Origin: Alkalihalobacterium alkalinitrilicum
Lineage (GTDB): Bacteria; Bacillota; Bacilli; Bacillales; Bacillaceae_F
Reading direction: 5' to 3'
DNA length: 64,000 bases
NCBI RefSeq assembly: GCF_002019605.1
Contig: NZ_KV917368.1
Span: 5,343,885-5,407,884, forward strand
Below the pieces are notes generated by a model that did no database searches, was not told where the DNA came from, and worked only from the letters and a program-made list of their open reading frames with translations. Shown piece by piece: positions 48,174-58,281 of this stretch. A program made the position numbers and the translations under genes. How positions within the stretch are numbered: position 1 is the stretch's first letter; the number at the start of each line of letters is the position of its first letter.

Positions 48174-50879
48174 ATGAAATGGTATGAGATGGAGGTAAAT
48201 GAAGTTGAAAGATCAACAGGAACAGACGGAATACAAGGTTTATCAGATAAGGAGGCACAAAAACGACTAAAACAATATGGAGAAAACAAATTGGATGAAG
48301 GTGAAAAACCTTCGGCACTATTAGTTTTTTTAGGACAGTTTAAAGATTTTATGGTGCTTGTCTTACTTGCTGCGACACTTATTTCTGGTTTATTAGGTGA
48401 ATACATCGATGCGATAACCATCATGATTATCATCTTATTAAATGGTGTATTAGGTTTTGTTCAAGAAAGAAAAGCAGAAAAGTCATTAACGGCTTTAAAA
48501 GAATTGTCAGCGCCTCAACTCATTGTACTTCGGAACGGTGAATGGAAGAAAATCCCGTCGAGTATGGCAGTTGTAGGTGATATCGTTAAAATTACGAGTG
48601 GGGATAGGATTGGCGCTGATTTGCGTCTTTTACAAGTGAATGGTCTTCAAATTGAGGAATCGTCACTGACAGGAGAATCGGTGCCTGTCCAAAAAAGTGA
48701 AAAGGTCTTACAAGGAGAAGAACTTGAACTTGGTGATCAAGCGAACATGGCATTCATGGGAACACTTGTTACTCAAGGAAATGGAATTGGTGTCATTGTT
48801 GCTACTGGAATGAAAACAGAGATGGGAAAGATTGCCCACTTGCTTCAGTCCACTGAAACATTAGTTACGCCTTTACAAAGAAAACTCGAACAATTAGGAA
48901 AAATTCTAATTGGTGTTGCATTACTCCTAACTGCCCTCGTTGTTCTTATTGGTGTGTATCAAGGGCATGATGTTTACACGATGTTCCTCGCGGGTGTATC
49001 GTTAGCGGTAGCAGCAATTCCCGAAGGTTTACCTGCCATTGTTACGGTTGCATTAGCACTCGGTGTTCAGCGAATGATTAAGCGAAAAGCGATCGTGCGT
49101 AAATTACCAGCGGTTGAAACATTAGGTTGTGCCTCTGTGATTTGTTCTGATAAAACAGGAACGTTAACACAAAATAAAATGACAGTGACTCACCTTTGGA
49201 TCGGCGGTAAGACGTGGCATGTGACAGGAACAGGTTATGAGCCTACAGGAGATTTCTTAGCTAATGGTGAAAAAGTCAATATTCAAAGTGAACGGGCACT
49301 CCAACAAATGTTAGCGTTCGGTTACTTATGTAATAACGCTAAAGTAAATGAGAAACCTGTAAATGAAGGTTTATTAAAAAAGAAGAAAACTGAATATATA
49401 CTAGACGGCGACCCAACAGAAGGAGCACTCGTTGTCGCAGCAATGAAAGCAGGAGTTTCGTCAACAGGACTTAAAAAACAATTTACTATTTTGAAAGAGT
49501 TTCCTTTTGAATCTACACGAAAGATGATGACGATAATTGTTCAAGACAAAAATGGAAAAAGGTTTGCTATAACCAAAGGTGCACCAGATGTTATCCTTGC
49601 AAATAGTAAAAATATCTTTGTGAATTCGCGCGAAGAAGAGATGACAAATCGTAGTCGAACGTTAGTTGAAGATGCAATTACAACACTAGCTAGCCAAGCA
49701 CTACGAACAATAGCGATTGCTTATCGTCCACTGACGAATGCGGATAAAGTAGATCATCCTTTAGATGTAGAAAAGGAATTAACGTTCATCGGTCTTGAAG
49801 GAATGATTGATCCACCACGACCAGAAGTGCGAGATTCTATACGTGAATGTCGTGAGGCTGGGATTAAGACAATTATGATTACTGGAGATCATGCGATTAC
49901 AGCTCGGGCGATAGCAAAACAACTAGATATTCTTCCTGAAAACGGAAAAGTGTTAGACGGGCAAACCTTATCGAGGATTAGTGTTCAACAGCTCGAAGAA
50001 ATCGTGGACGACGTGTATGTTTTTGCTCGCGTTTCTCCAGAGCATAAATTAAAGATTGTTAAAGCGTTACAAGCGCGAGGACATATTGTTGCAATGACAG
50101 GTGATGGTGTTAATGATGCACCCGCCATTAAAGCAGCTAATATTGGTATAGCAATGGGTATTACAGGCACGGATGTTGCAAAAGAAGCTTCATCTCTAAT
50201 CTTAAGCGACGATAATTTTGCAACGATAAAAGCTGCAATAAAAGAAGGGCGGAATATATACGAAAATATTCGTAAATTTATCCGTTACATGCTCGCTTCC
50301 AATGTTGGGGAAATTCTCGTTATGTTATTTGCGATGATCTTAGGGTTACCTTTACCTCTCGTTGCGATTCAAATTTTATGGATTAACCTCGTGACAGATG
50401 GTTTACCTGCAATGGCGTTAGGGATGGATAAAGCAGAAGGCGACGTGATGAAACGACCACCTCGAAGTCCTGATGAAGGCGTTTTTGCTAGAGGACTAGC
50501 ATGGAAAATAATAAGTCGTGGGTTTATGATTGGGATCGTAACACTTATTGCGTTCATGGTAACATTGAATGCGAACCCAGATGATTTAACTAAGGCTCAA
50601 ACAGTAGCGTTTGTTACACTCGTTATGGCACAGCTTATTCATGTTTTTGATTGTCGTAGTGAATATTCTGTATATCATCGAAATCCTTTTGAAAATATGT
50701 ATCTCGTTATTGCGGTAATCTCGTCCATTTTACTCATGCTTGCCGTCATTTACTATCCACCACTCCAAACAGTTTTCCATACGACGTTCATGGATGCTCG
50801 TGACTGGCTTCTTATTCTCGGTATGGCTGCCATTCCGACTGTAGTACTTGGGGCAGGTCAATTGTTTGGTAAGCGCTAA
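48174..50879 (+). CDS. yloB: Calcium-transporting P-type ATPase YloB
   Basis: P-type IIA (SERCA-like) ATPase; in B. subtilis YloB is a Ca2+ pump linked to spores. The ATG at 48174 follows GGGGTG and matches the family N-terminus ([19 protein letters not shown]); the frame from 48141 adds a poorly supported extension. 901 residues: actuator motif LTGESVPV, phosphorylation site [11 protein letters not shown], nucleotide-binding KGAPDV, hinge [11 protein letters not shown]. Ion-site residues are in [11 protein letters not shown] (TM4), ASNVGEI (TM5) and [16 protein letters not shown] (TM6). Ten membrane spans are expected. Positioned next to rqcH and yloC as in B. subtilis. Confidence 0.95.
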   Translation: MKWYEMEVNEVERSTGTDGIQGLSDKEAQKRLKQYGENKLDEGEKPSALLVFLGQFKDFMVLVLLAATLISGLLGEYIDAITIMIIILLNGVLGFVQERKAEKSLTALKELSAPQLIVLRNGEWKKIPSSMAVVGDIVKITSGDRIGADLRLLQVNGLQIEESSLTGESVPVQKSEKVLQGEELELGDQANMAFMGTLVTQGNGIGVIVATGMKTEMGKIAHLLQSTETLVTPLQRKLEQLGKILIGVALLLTALVVLIGVYQGHDVYTMFLAGVSLAVAAIPEGLPAIVTVALALGVQRMIKRKAIVRKLPAVETLGCASVICSDKTGTLTQNKMTVTHLWIGGKTWHVTGTGYEPTGDFLANGEKVNIQSERALQQMLAFGYLCNNAKVNEKPVNEGLLKKKKTEYILDGDPTEGALVVAAMKAGVSSTGLKKQFTILKEFPFESTRKMMTIIVQDKNGKRFAITKGAPDVILANSKNIFVNSREEEMTNRSRTLVEDAITTLASQALRTIAIAYRPLTNADKVDHPLDVEKELTFIGLEGMIDPPRPEVRDSIRECREAGIKTIMITGDHAITARAIAKQLDILPENGKVLDGQTLSRISVQQLEEIVDDVYVFARVSPEHKLKIVKALQARGHIVAMTGDGVNDAPAIKAANIGIAMGITGTDVAKEASSLILSDDNFATIKAAIKEGRNIYENIRKFIRYMLASNVGEILVMLFAMILGLPLPLVAIQILWINLVTDGLPAMALGMDKAEGDVMKRPPRSPDEGVFARGLAWKIISRGFMIGIVTLIAFMVTLNANPDDLTKAQTVAFVTLVMAQLIHVFDCRSEYSVYHRNPFENMYLVIAVISSILLMLAVIYYPPLQTVFHTTFMDARDWLLILGMAAIPTVVLGAGQLFGKR

Positions 50880-50913
50880 GTTTTCAGACTTGCTATTTTA
50901 ATAAAGTTTCGTT

Positions 50914-50957
50914 AGGCTGTTAAAGGTAACTTTTTACCTCTAACAGCCTTTCTTTTT
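50914..50957 (+). terminator. Intrinsic terminator after yloB
   Basis: AGGCTGTTA..AGGTAA pairs with TTACCTCTAACAGCCT and is followed by TTCTTTTTT. Confidence 0.9.
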
Positions 50958-51096
50958 TACCCTGTTTAACTGACATCCATACTCCTACTTGAAGGAAGAC
51001 AAAGTATTGGAAAAAAAAGAAGGATAAACGCCAGCAGTTCTAGGAGGATATAAACAAGGACTAATGCTTCTAATAGAACATTTGTCTGGCCTACAC

Positions 51097-51162
51097 CGAT
51101 AAGACTCAACTACCATCAGTGTGGGTGAAGGAAACCTCCCACTGAATGGAGTTTCACTTTAT
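51097..51162 (+). repeat. Intergenic repeat copy 2 (hairpin element)
   Basis: CATCAGTGTGGG..AAGGAAACCTCCCACTGAATGGAGTTTCAC. The CAGTG-GGG/CCCACTG arms form a hairpin. Related to copy 1 at 46031-46094. It overlaps the possible yloC promoter -35 region. Confidence 0.6.
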
Positions 51163-51180
51163 CGTTGAAGATGGTAAAAT
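51152..51180 (+). promoter_or_regulatory. Extended -10 promoter before yloC
   Basis: TTTCAC (51152-51157), 17 bp, then TAAAAT (51175-51180) preceded by TGG, an extended -10. The -35 lies in the end of the repeat, so the element may contribute to the promoter. Confidence 0.4.
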
Positions 51181-51211
51181 TAGATAGAATAGAAAAAGTG
51201 GATGTGATAAG

Positions 51212-52093
51212 ATGATTACAAGTATGACAGGATACGGTCAAGCGGTCTTAGACAATGAACGCTTTAAAGTTTCAGTTGAAATGCGTTCCTATAATCATCG
51301 TTTTTTTGAAGTAATGATTCGTATGCCTAGACAGCTTCTCCCTATTGAAGAACAATTAAAAAAAGCGGTCCAAAAACAAGTGAATCGAGGAAAAGTCGAT
51401 GTTTTTGTTAACATAGAAGGCGAAGGCCTCTTTAAAAAGCGGCTTGACGTAGATTGGGATTTATTTCACGAATACATTCACACGGCGAATGAAATGAAAA
51501 AACAAGCAAACGTTACTGGCCAACCAACAGTTGACGGATTACTTTTACATGAAAAGATTGTAAGTGTTCACGAGCAAGAGCAGATGGACGAAGGACTTTT
51601 CACTTTGCTAGTTAAAGCGACTGAAGAAGCTGCACTTAAATTAGTAGAAATGCGACAACGTGAAGGTCATTCATTATTTACCGACTTAAAAACCCGAGTA
51701 GAACTTGTAAACCAGCTTGCTAACGAGTTGCGTAAGTACGCGCCAAATGTTGCTGATCACTATCGTTCGAGATTGCAAAAGCGAGTAGAAGAATTTTTAC
51801 AAGGTCAAGTCGAATACGATGAAGGCAGGTTATTAAATGAAGTTGCCTTTTTTTCAGACAAGGTGAATGTTGATGAAGAGTTGATCCGATTAGACTCTCA
51901 TACCCTCCAGTTTTTAAAAATAATGGAAGATGGTGGGGTTGTCGGTAGGAAGCTTGATTTTCTCATTCAAGAAATGAATCGAGAAGTGAATACGATCGGT
52001 TCGAAGGCAAATGACATACATATTAGCCGGCATGTGGTAGAATTAAAGAGTGAGATTGAAAAAATTAAAGAACAAGTGCAAAATATTGAATGA
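51212..52093 (+). CDS. yloC: YicC-family endoribonuclease YloC
   Basis: YicC/YloC family; recent work assigns members an endoribonuclease activity. 293 residues with the conserved N-terminus SMTGYGQAVLDNERFKVSVE, SYNHRFFEVMIRMPRQL, and the C-terminal domain RKLDFLIQEMNREVNTIGSKANDI whose acidic and asparagine residues are the family's likely metal site. Full length. It precedes remA and gmk as in B. subtilis. ATG at 51212 with a GTGGATGTGA site. Confidence 0.92.
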   Translation: MITSMTGYGQAVLDNERFKVSVEMRSYNHRFFEVMIRMPRQLLPIEEQLKKAVQKQVNRGKVDVFVNIEGEGLFKKRLDVDWDLFHEYIHTANEMKKQANVTGQPTVDGLLLHEKIVSVHEQEQMDEGLFTLLVKATEEAALKLVEMRQREGHSLFTDLKTRVELVNQLANELRKYAPNVADHYRSRLQKRVEEFLQGQVEYDEGRLLNEVAFFSDKVNVDEELIRLDSHTLQFLKIMEDGGVVGRKLDFLIQEMNREVNTIGSKANDIHISRHVVELKSEIEKIKEQVQNIE

Positions 52094-52258
52094 TTTTATA
52101 GAAAAACCCCCATTCTTCGTATATAGTATTTTTAGGATGGGAAAAATAATGAGAGTGAGTTTTTCTTTTTTACAATAAGACACGTGTCAGCAACTTCCAT
52201 TTTTGGGGAAAAGCTAAAGTGGTCCAATTCACTCCTCTCAAAAAGCGAGGGAGAATAG

Positions 52259-52519
52259 ATGAATATTAAGTTAATTAATATCGGCTTTGGTAACATCGTA
52301 TCTGCAAACCGGATTATTTCAATTGTAAGTCCAGAGTCAGCTCCGATTAAGCGAATTATACAAGAAGCAAGAGAACGAAACATGTTGATTGACGCAACGT
52401 ATGGAAGACGTACTCGAGCGGTAATTATTGCGGATAGTGATCATGTTATTTTAAGTGCAGTTCAACCTGAAACGGTTGCTCAGCGTCTAACGAACAAGGA
52501 TGAATCAGAAGACGCTTAA
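52259..52519 (+). CDS. remA: Extracellular matrix regulator RemA (DUF370)
   Basis: Small DNA-binding activator of biofilm-matrix and osmoprotection operons in B. subtilis (formerly YlzA), forming oligomeric rings. 86 residues, [20 protein letters not shown] at the start, [20 protein letters not shown] central and a short acidic tail. The conserved basic and glycine residues of the family are all visible. ATG follows GAGGGAGAA. Next to gmk and rpoZ, the usual Firmicutes arrangement. Confidence 0.95.
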   Translation: MNIKLINIGFGNIVSANRIISIVSPESAPIKRIIQEARERNMLIDATYGRRTRAVIIADSDHVILSAVQPETVAQRLTNKDESEDA

Positions 52520-52630
52520 GACATACATATATTTATTGCTCGGCGCATTTGCCGAGTTTCTTTACACTTTTAACAAAAGGCTTGTCGTAACGTACGTTGT
52601 AAAAGAGTGACAAGTTAAACGGAGGTATTT

Positions 52631-53245
52631 ATGAAAAAGGAAAAAGGGTTGTTAGTTGTTCTCTCAGGTCCTGCTGGTGTAGGAAAAGGAACAGTTTGTT
52701 CAGCACTTCGACAAGAGAACACAGACATACAATATTCAGTGTCTGCAACCACTCGTGCTCCACGTGAAGGAGAAGTAGATGGTGTTAATTACTTCTTTAA
52801 ATCACGAGATGAATTTGAAGAAATGATTAAGAATGATGATTTATTAGAGTGGGCTGAATATGTTGGAAATTACTACGGAACTCCAATTGATTACGTGAAA
52901 AAAACGATCAATGAAGGTAGGGACATCATTTTAGAAATTGAAGTTCAAGGTGCTTTAAAAGTGAAAGATCGTCTACCTGAGGGAGTGTTTATCTTTCTAA
53001 TGCCGCCTAGCTTAGCTGAATTAAGAAAGCGGATTGAAGGGCGTGGGACGGAGACAGCTGACGTAATCAATAAACGAATGACGGTGGCGAAAGAAGAAAT
53101 CGATATGATGAAGAAATATGATTATGTCGTTGAAAATGATGAAGTTCAGTTAGCTGTTGATCGAATAAAAGCAATTGTAACAGCTGAACATTGTAAACGT
53201 GAACGATTAATCGAAAAATATAAACAGTTAGTGGAGGTCGAATAG
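52631..53245 (+). CDS. gmk: Guanylate kinase
   Basis: Phosphorylates GMP to GDP with ATP. 204 residues: P-loop [12 protein letters not shown] (about residues 11-22), GMP-binding [17 protein letters not shown], and LIEIEVQG-like [11 protein letters not shown]. Lid segment [19 protein letters not shown] is intact. ATG follows GGAGG. rpoZ begins 1 nt after its stop, suggesting co-translation; the pair is coupled across Firmicutes. Confidence 0.97.
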   Translation: MKKEKGLLVVLSGPAGVGKGTVCSALRQENTDIQYSVSATTRAPREGEVDGVNYFFKSRDEFEEMIKNDDLLEWAEYVGNYYGTPIDYVKKTINEGRDIILEIEVQGALKVKDRLPEGVFIFLMPPSLAELRKRIEGRGTETADVINKRMTVAKEEIDMMKKYDYVVENDEVQLAVDRIKAIVTAEHCKRERLIEKYKQLVEVE

Positions 53246-53246
53246 T

Positions 53247-53453
53247 TTGCTATATCCATCAATTGACTCATTATTAGATAAGTTAGATTCAAAATATACG
53301 CTCGTCACTGTATCTTCAAAACGAGCTCGTGAAATTAAAGAGGATAAAAAACGTGGACCATTAGTGGTTAAGCCAGTTTCTCATAAGCCAGTAGGGGTTG
53401 CTTTAGAGGAAATCGTATCAGACCAACTTCAATATGAGCGCCTTGAAAAATAA
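53247..53453 (+). CDS. rpoZ: RNA polymerase omega subunit
   Basis: 68-residue omega subunit that binds beta-prime and helps assemble RNA polymerase. Start is TTG at 53247 ([20 protein letters not shown]) with GTGGAGG upstream; no better start exists. Core motif [12 protein letters not shown] is the family signature. The C-terminus is longer than the minimal omega, as in Bacillus. Confidence 0.93.
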   Translation: MLYPSIDSLLDKLDSKYTLVTVSSKRAREIKEDKKRGPLVVKPVSHKPVGVALEEIVSDQLQYERLEK

Positions 53454-53485
53454 CAACCTATTCTTACAATAGGTTGTTTTCTTTT
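53452..53485 (+). terminator. Intrinsic terminator after rpoZ
   Basis: AACAACCTA / TAGGTTGTT with a 9-nt loop, followed by TTCTTTT. Confidence 0.88.
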
Positions 53486-53653
53486 ATACTTTAAACAAGT
53501 CTCACTTATTTAGCGGATAATTCGTCTATTTCTAATAATTTATGAAAAATTATTTTCTAATAAGAGTTAAAATAGAAGAAACTACATTGATTTTCGCTTA
53601 TAATTGGCGATAATTCATTACTACGAACAGTAAAAGTATGGGGGGAAGAGAAG

Positions 53654-54868
53654 ATGTTAAACGGAAAAAAAATTTTACTTTGTGTGACAGGTGGTGTAGC
53701 TGTATTTAAAGCAGCTGCGTTAACGAGTAAACTTTCACAAGCGGGTGCAACGGTTAAAGTCATGATGACAGAAGCAGCTGAGAAGTTCGTTACCCCGTTA
53801 ACGTTTCAAACCCTTTCTAGGCAACCCGTCTATAATGATACCTTCGATGAGAAAGACCCTAGTGGAGTGGCTCATATTGATTTAGCCGATTGGCCCGATG
53901 TTGTGCTAATTGCACCAGCTACTGCTAATATGATTGGAAAACTTGCAAATGGGATAGCAGACGATATGATTTCGACAACATTACTTGCGACAACCGTACC
54001 AGTGTTCATTGCACCTGCAATGAACGTACATATGTATGCACATCCTGCTGTAGAAAAGAACTTACAAACATTAAGTCAATACGGATTTCATTTTATCGAA
54101 CCTGAAGAAGGATTTTTAGCGTGTGGTTATGTTGGAAAAGGTCGTTTAGCTGAACCTGAGCAAATTATTCAACAATTAAACCAATTTTTTCAAAACCGAT
54201 CACATCAACCATTGAAAGGGCAACAATTTCTTGTAACTGCAGGACCTACTCAAGAAAAGATTGATCCAGTACGTTATATTACTAACCATTCTTCAGGGAA
54301 AATGGGGTACCAAGTGGCTGAAGTAGCAGCTAATTTAGGTGCATCAGTGACACTTATCTCAGGACCAACTCAACTTAATACTCCTAGAGGTGTAAAGCGG
54401 ATTAATGTTTTATCAGCACAGGAAATGTATACTTCGGTTATGGAACACTTTGCTACTGCGAATGTAGTCGTTAAGACGGCTGCTGTCGCAGATTACCGTC
54501 CCAAAGTGGCTCACAATCAGAAGATGAAGAAAAAACCTGGTGATGCTGTCATTGAGTTAGAACGAACAACAGATATATTAGCGACACTAGGTGAATTAAA
54601 AACCCATCAAACGCTAGTAGGTTTTGCAGCAGAGACGGAACAAATTGAAGAGTATGCAAAAGGCAAATTAGAACGAAAAAATTTAGATATGATCGTTGCA
54701 AATAATGTCACCGAAGCAGGAGCTGGATTTAAGGGGGATACAAATCGAGTATCCATCTTTAAGAAAAATGGGGAGGCTGTAGAGCTTCCAATGATGACAA
54801 AGCGAGAAGTAGCTGAGAAAATTCTAGACGAAGTCATTCAATATCAAAAAGGAAGTCTTAATAAATGA
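53654..54868 (+). CDS. coaBC: Bifunctional phosphopantothenoylcysteine decarboxylase/synthase CoaBC
   Basis: Two steps of coenzyme A synthesis: CTP-dependent joining of cysteine to phosphopantothenate (CoaB) and FMN-dependent decarboxylation (CoaC). 404 residues. CoaC half: ILLCVTGGVAVFKAAALTS, PATANMIGKLANGIADD, and the PAMNVHMY (PXMNXXMW-type) motif. CoaB half from about residue 190: TAGPTQEKIDPVRYITNHSS and the VKTAAVADYRP segment. ATG at 53654 follows GGGGGGAAG. A perfect TATAAT at 53599-53604 (no clear -35) may drive it. The stop overlaps priA (ATGA). Confidence 0.96.
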   Translation: MLNGKKILLCVTGGVAVFKAAALTSKLSQAGATVKVMMTEAAEKFVTPLTFQTLSRQPVYNDTFDEKDPSGVAHIDLADWPDVVLIAPATANMIGKLANGIADDMISTTLLATTVPVFIAPAMNVHMYAHPAVEKNLQTLSQYGFHFIEPEEGFLACGYVGKGRLAEPEQIIQQLNQFFQNRSHQPLKGQQFLVTAGPTQEKIDPVRYITNHSSGKMGYQVAEVAANLGASVTLISGPTQLNTPRGVKRINVLSAQEMYTSVMEHFATANVVVKTAAVADYRPKVAHNQKMKKKPGDAVIELERTTDILATLGELKTHQTLVGFAAETEQIEEYAKGKLERKNLDMIVANNVTEAGAGFKGDTNRVSIFKKNGEAVELPMMTKREVAEKILDEVIQYQKGSLNK

Positions 54869-57273
54869 TTGCTAGAGTTGTTGTCGATGTTCCAAGTGGA
54901 CAAACTGATCGCCTTTTTGATTATAAAATACCAGCAGAGTGGTCACACATTTTAGAAAAAGGGATGCGTGTTGTTGTTCCATTTGGTCCAAGATCTATAC
55001 AAGGTTTTGTTGTTGAGATTATAGAAACCTCAACTGTCGATAAATTGAAAGAAATTAAAGATATATTAGATGTTACACCTGTATTAACAGAAGAGTTATT
55101 GAAACTAGGTGATTGGCTAACAGAACAAACTTTATCTTATAAAATTTCAGCCTATCAAGTAATGCTACCAGCAGCATTGAAAACAAAAGTAGAAAAAAAA
55201 CTAGTTTGTCTTAAACCGCAGCACTTACCTTTTTTGCTACAACCTTTTTTTGAGAAACAATCAATAATGAGCTGGAATGAGATTGTTGAAACGAACCCAA
55301 GCTTATTAAAAACAATTAAGGAAGCAGTTAAAGAAGGATTACTTGAAGTTGAATATTCCGTAAAAGATAAAGGTAAAAAACAAACGCATCGAATGATTGA
55401 GTGTCTATTTTCAAAAGAGCAACTAGTAAGTCTTATTGACACTCTCCCACAGAGGGCAGAAAAACAAATAGCGATTGTCCACTATTTTATGAATAATGTA
55501 GGTAAAGTGCCGTTAATTAGATTAATTGAACTTACCGATAGTAGTCGGTCATCCGTAAAAGCCCTTGTTGATAAAGGCATCCTCATTGAAAAAGATGAAG
55601 AGTTTTATAGAGATCCATTTTTGAATGAGCAGTTTGAACAAACAAAACCATTACCTTTAACTGAACAACAACAACAAGTAACAATACCTATTCTTACTTC
55701 GATTGAAGAAAACGTACACCATACTTTTTTATTACATGGCGTGACAGGAAGTGGAAAAACGGAAATTTACTTACAGGTGATTGAACGAGCATTATCTAAG
55801 GGACAAGAAGCGATCGTTCTCGTACCAGAAATCTCGTTAACCCCACAAATGGTTGAACGGTTTAAAGGGCGATTCGGTTCACAAGTAGCTGTTCTTCACA
55901 GTGGTCTGTCGCTTGGTGAAAAATATGATGAATGGCGAAAAATTCATCGCAAAGAAGTAAGAGTTGCGGTAGGTGCGAGATCAGCGATTTTTGCTCCTTT
56001 TGAAAATTTAGGGGTCATCATCATTGATGAAGAACATGAAGGAAGTTATAAACAAGAGGAGATGCCCAGATATCATGCAAGGGATGTAGCCATTTTTCGC
56101 GGTCAATTTTATCATTGTCCCGTTATATTAGGAAGTGCGACTCCTTCATTAGAAACATTTGCCAGGGCCAAAGTGGGTAGATATGAGTTACTTACATTAG
56201 GAGTGCGTGTAAATAAAGGTCCACTTCCGACCGTTGACGTTGTCGATATGCGTGAAGAGTTAAGAGCAGGAAATCGCTCGATGTTTTCAATTGCACTTTT
56301 TGAAAAAATGCAAGATCGTTTAAATAAAAAAGAACAAATGGTCTTATTATTAAATCGTCGTGGATTTTCGACTTTTGTAATGTGTCGTGATTGCGGATTT
56401 GTTGCAACTTGTGAACATTGTGACATTTCCTTTACCTATCATAAATCAAACCATTCTCTTAAATGTCATTATTGTGGACATGAAGAACGGATGATATCGA
56501 CTTGTCCGTCGTGTGCAAGTGAGCATGTCCGCTTTTTTGGAACGGGGACGCAACGAGTAGAAGAAGAGTTAGGGAAAGTCTTACCTGAAGCCCGTGTAAT
56601 TCGAATGGATGTTGACACGACAAGAAGAAAAGGTGCTCACCAAAAATTGTTAAAAGACTTTGGTAATGGAAAAGCTGATATTTTATTAGGCACTCAAATG
56701 ATCGCGAAAGGTCTTGATTTCCCGAACATTACACTTGTCGGGGTCCTCACAGCGGATACAATGTTACATCTACCAGACTTTCGTTCTTCAGAAAGAACTT
56801 TTCAACTGTTAACCCAAGTGAGTGGTAGAGCGGGTCGTCATAAACTTCCTGGAGAAGTTATCGTTCAAACATATACACCGGAACATTATAGTATTGAACT
56901 TGTCAAAGAGCACGATTATGTGAGCTTTTTTCAACGGGAGATGTTTATCAGGAAAAATAGTGGGTATCCTCCATATTTTCATATTGCTCTAATCAATGTT
57001 TCACACCAGGAACTTCCTAAGGTTATTCATGTGACCGAAAAAATTACTCATTTCATTAAAGAACAACTTTCCAATGAAGCGAATGTCCTAGGGCCTGTCG
57101 CTTCACCCGTTGCGCGGATAAAAGATAGATATCGATATCAATGCATGATAAAATACAAAAATGAACCAGCACTTGGTAAAATATTACGTGAAATACAACA
57201 GCATTACAGTCGAGAAGTTTCGCAAGGAGAATTGCTAATTTCCATAGATATGAACCCACAGATGTTCATGTAA
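54865..57273 (+). CDS. priA: Primosomal replication-restart helicase PriA
   Basis: 3'-5' superfamily 2 helicase that reloads the replisome at collapsed forks. 802 residues: N-terminal DNA-binding domain (to about 110), winged-helix part, helicase core with Walker A GVTGSGKTEIY and DEEH box IIIDEEHEGSYKQ. Eight cysteines in two zinc sites interrupt the core (CRDCGFVATCEHC and CHYCGHEE...CPSC). RecA2 motif GRAGRHKLPGEV follows. Complete. def, which follows priA in B. subtilis, is absent; fmt starts 48 nt later. Confidence 0.97.
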   Translation: MIARVVVDVPSGQTDRLFDYKIPAEWSHILEKGMRVVVPFGPRSIQGFVVEIIETSTVDKLKEIKDILDVTPVLTEELLKLGDWLTEQTLSYKISAYQVMLPAALKTKVEKKLVCLKPQHLPFLLQPFFEKQSIMSWNEIVETNPSLLKTIKEAVKEGLLEVEYSVKDKGKKQTHRMIECLFSKEQLVSLIDTLPQRAEKQIAIVHYFMNNVGKVPLIRLIELTDSSRSSVKALVDKGILIEKDEEFYRDPFLNEQFEQTKPLPLTEQQQQVTIPILTSIEENVHHTFLLHGVTGSGKTEIYLQVIERALSKGQEAIVLVPEISLTPQMVERFKGRFGSQVAVLHSGLSLGEKYDEWRKIHRKEVRVAVGARSAIFAPFENLGVIIIDEEHEGSYKQEEMPRYHARDVAIFRGQFYHCPVILGSATPSLETFARAKVGRYELLTLGVRVNKGPLPTVDVVDMREELRAGNRSMFSIALFEKMQDRLNKKEQMVLLLNRRGFSTFVMCRDCGFVATCEHCDISFTYHKSNHSLKCHYCGHEERMISTCPSCASEHVRFFGTGTQRVEEELGKVLPEARVIRMDVDTTRRKGAHQKLLKDFGNGKADILLGTQMIAKGLDFPNITLVGVLTADTMLHLPDFRSSERTFQLLTQVSGRAGRHKLPGEVIVQTYTPEHYSIELVKEHDYVSFFQREMFIRKNSGYPPYFHIALINVSHQELPKVIHVTEKITHFIKEQLSNEANVLGPVASPVARIKDRYRYQCMIKYKNEPALGKILREIQQHYSREVSQGELLISIDMNPQMFM

Positions 57274-57321
57274 CAATATATGAAAAGATATGTCTACATT
57301 GAAAGGTAGGTTATTCAGAAA

Positions 57322-58281
57322 ATGAAAATCGTCTTTATGGGTACACCCGATTTTTCCGTCCCTGTATTACGTCAGCTCATTGAGGATGGATATGATATTG
57401 TCGGTGTTGTTACACAACCCGATCGACCAAAAGGAAGAAAAAGAGTATTAACTCCACCTCCTGTGAAAGTGGAAGCCGTTTTGCATGGTTTAACTGTCCT
57501 GCAACCGGAAAAAATAAAAGAAAAAGAAGAATTAGCAAAAGTACTTGCACTCGAGCCAGATTTAATTGTGACTGCGGCATTTGGTCAAATTTTACCGCGA
57601 GAAATTTTAGAAGCTCCAAAGTACTGTTGTATTAATGTCCACGCCTCTTTATTACCTCAATATCGTGGAGGTGCACCAATTCATCAAGCAATCATTGATG
57701 GACAAAAAGAAACAGGAATTACGATTATGTATATGGTAGAAAAGTTAGACGCGGGTGACATTTTAACACAAGCTGTCGTTCCAATCGAAGAAGAAGACCA
57801 CGTCGGTTCTTTACATAATACGCTAAGTGCAGCAGGAGCGAAATTATTATCTGAAACGATTCCATCTCTAATTCGTGGTGAAATAAAGCCCATTGAACAA
57901 GACGACTCGGAAGTAACATTTGCAAGAAACATCTCACGAGAACAGGAGAAAATCGATTGGCATAAACCAGGTGAAGAAATCTATAATCAAATTCGCGGAC
58001 TTCACCCATGGCCTGTTGCTTTTACCACATTTGCTGGACAGCCTATGAAAATTTGGTGGGGGAATAAAGTACGAGTGAAAAAGGCGGAAGCACCTGGTAC
58101 AGTAATAGCAGTCGAAGAGGACGGGTTTATTGTTCGAACAGGTAACGAGATCGCGATTAAGGTGACCGAACTTCAACCCGCTGGAAAAAAACGAATGTTA
58201 GCGCAACAGTTTTTACGAGGCGCTGGTATTACAACAGGAGATAGATTAGGAGATCATCATGAAAATGAAAACCGTACGTGA
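57322..58281 (+). CDS. fmt: Methionyl-tRNA formyltransferase
   Basis: Transfers formyl from 10-formyl-THF to Met-tRNAfMet for initiation. 319 residues. N-terminal catalytic domain with [14 protein letters not shown] and the active-site [21 protein letters not shown] (Asn, His, plus the downstream aspartate KLDAGDIL). Flexible loop PDRPKGRKR (residues near 40) contacts tRNA. The C-terminal OB-like domain is present ([19 protein letters not shown]). It overlaps the start of rsmB by 23 nt. Confidence 0.96.
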   Translation: MKIVFMGTPDFSVPVLRQLIEDGYDIVGVVTQPDRPKGRKRVLTPPPVKVEAVLHGLTVLQPEKIKEKEELAKVLALEPDLIVTAAFGQILPREILEAPKYCCINVHASLLPQYRGGAPIHQAIIDGQKETGITIMYMVEKLDAGDILTQAVVPIEEEDHVGSLHNTLSAAGAKLLSETIPSLIRGEIKPIEQDDSEVTFARNISREQEKIDWHKPGEEIYNQIRGLHPWPVAFTTFAGQPMKIWWGNKVRVKKAEAPGTVIAVEEDGFIVRTGNEIAIKVTELQPAGKKRMLAQQFLRGAGITTGDRLGDHHENENRT

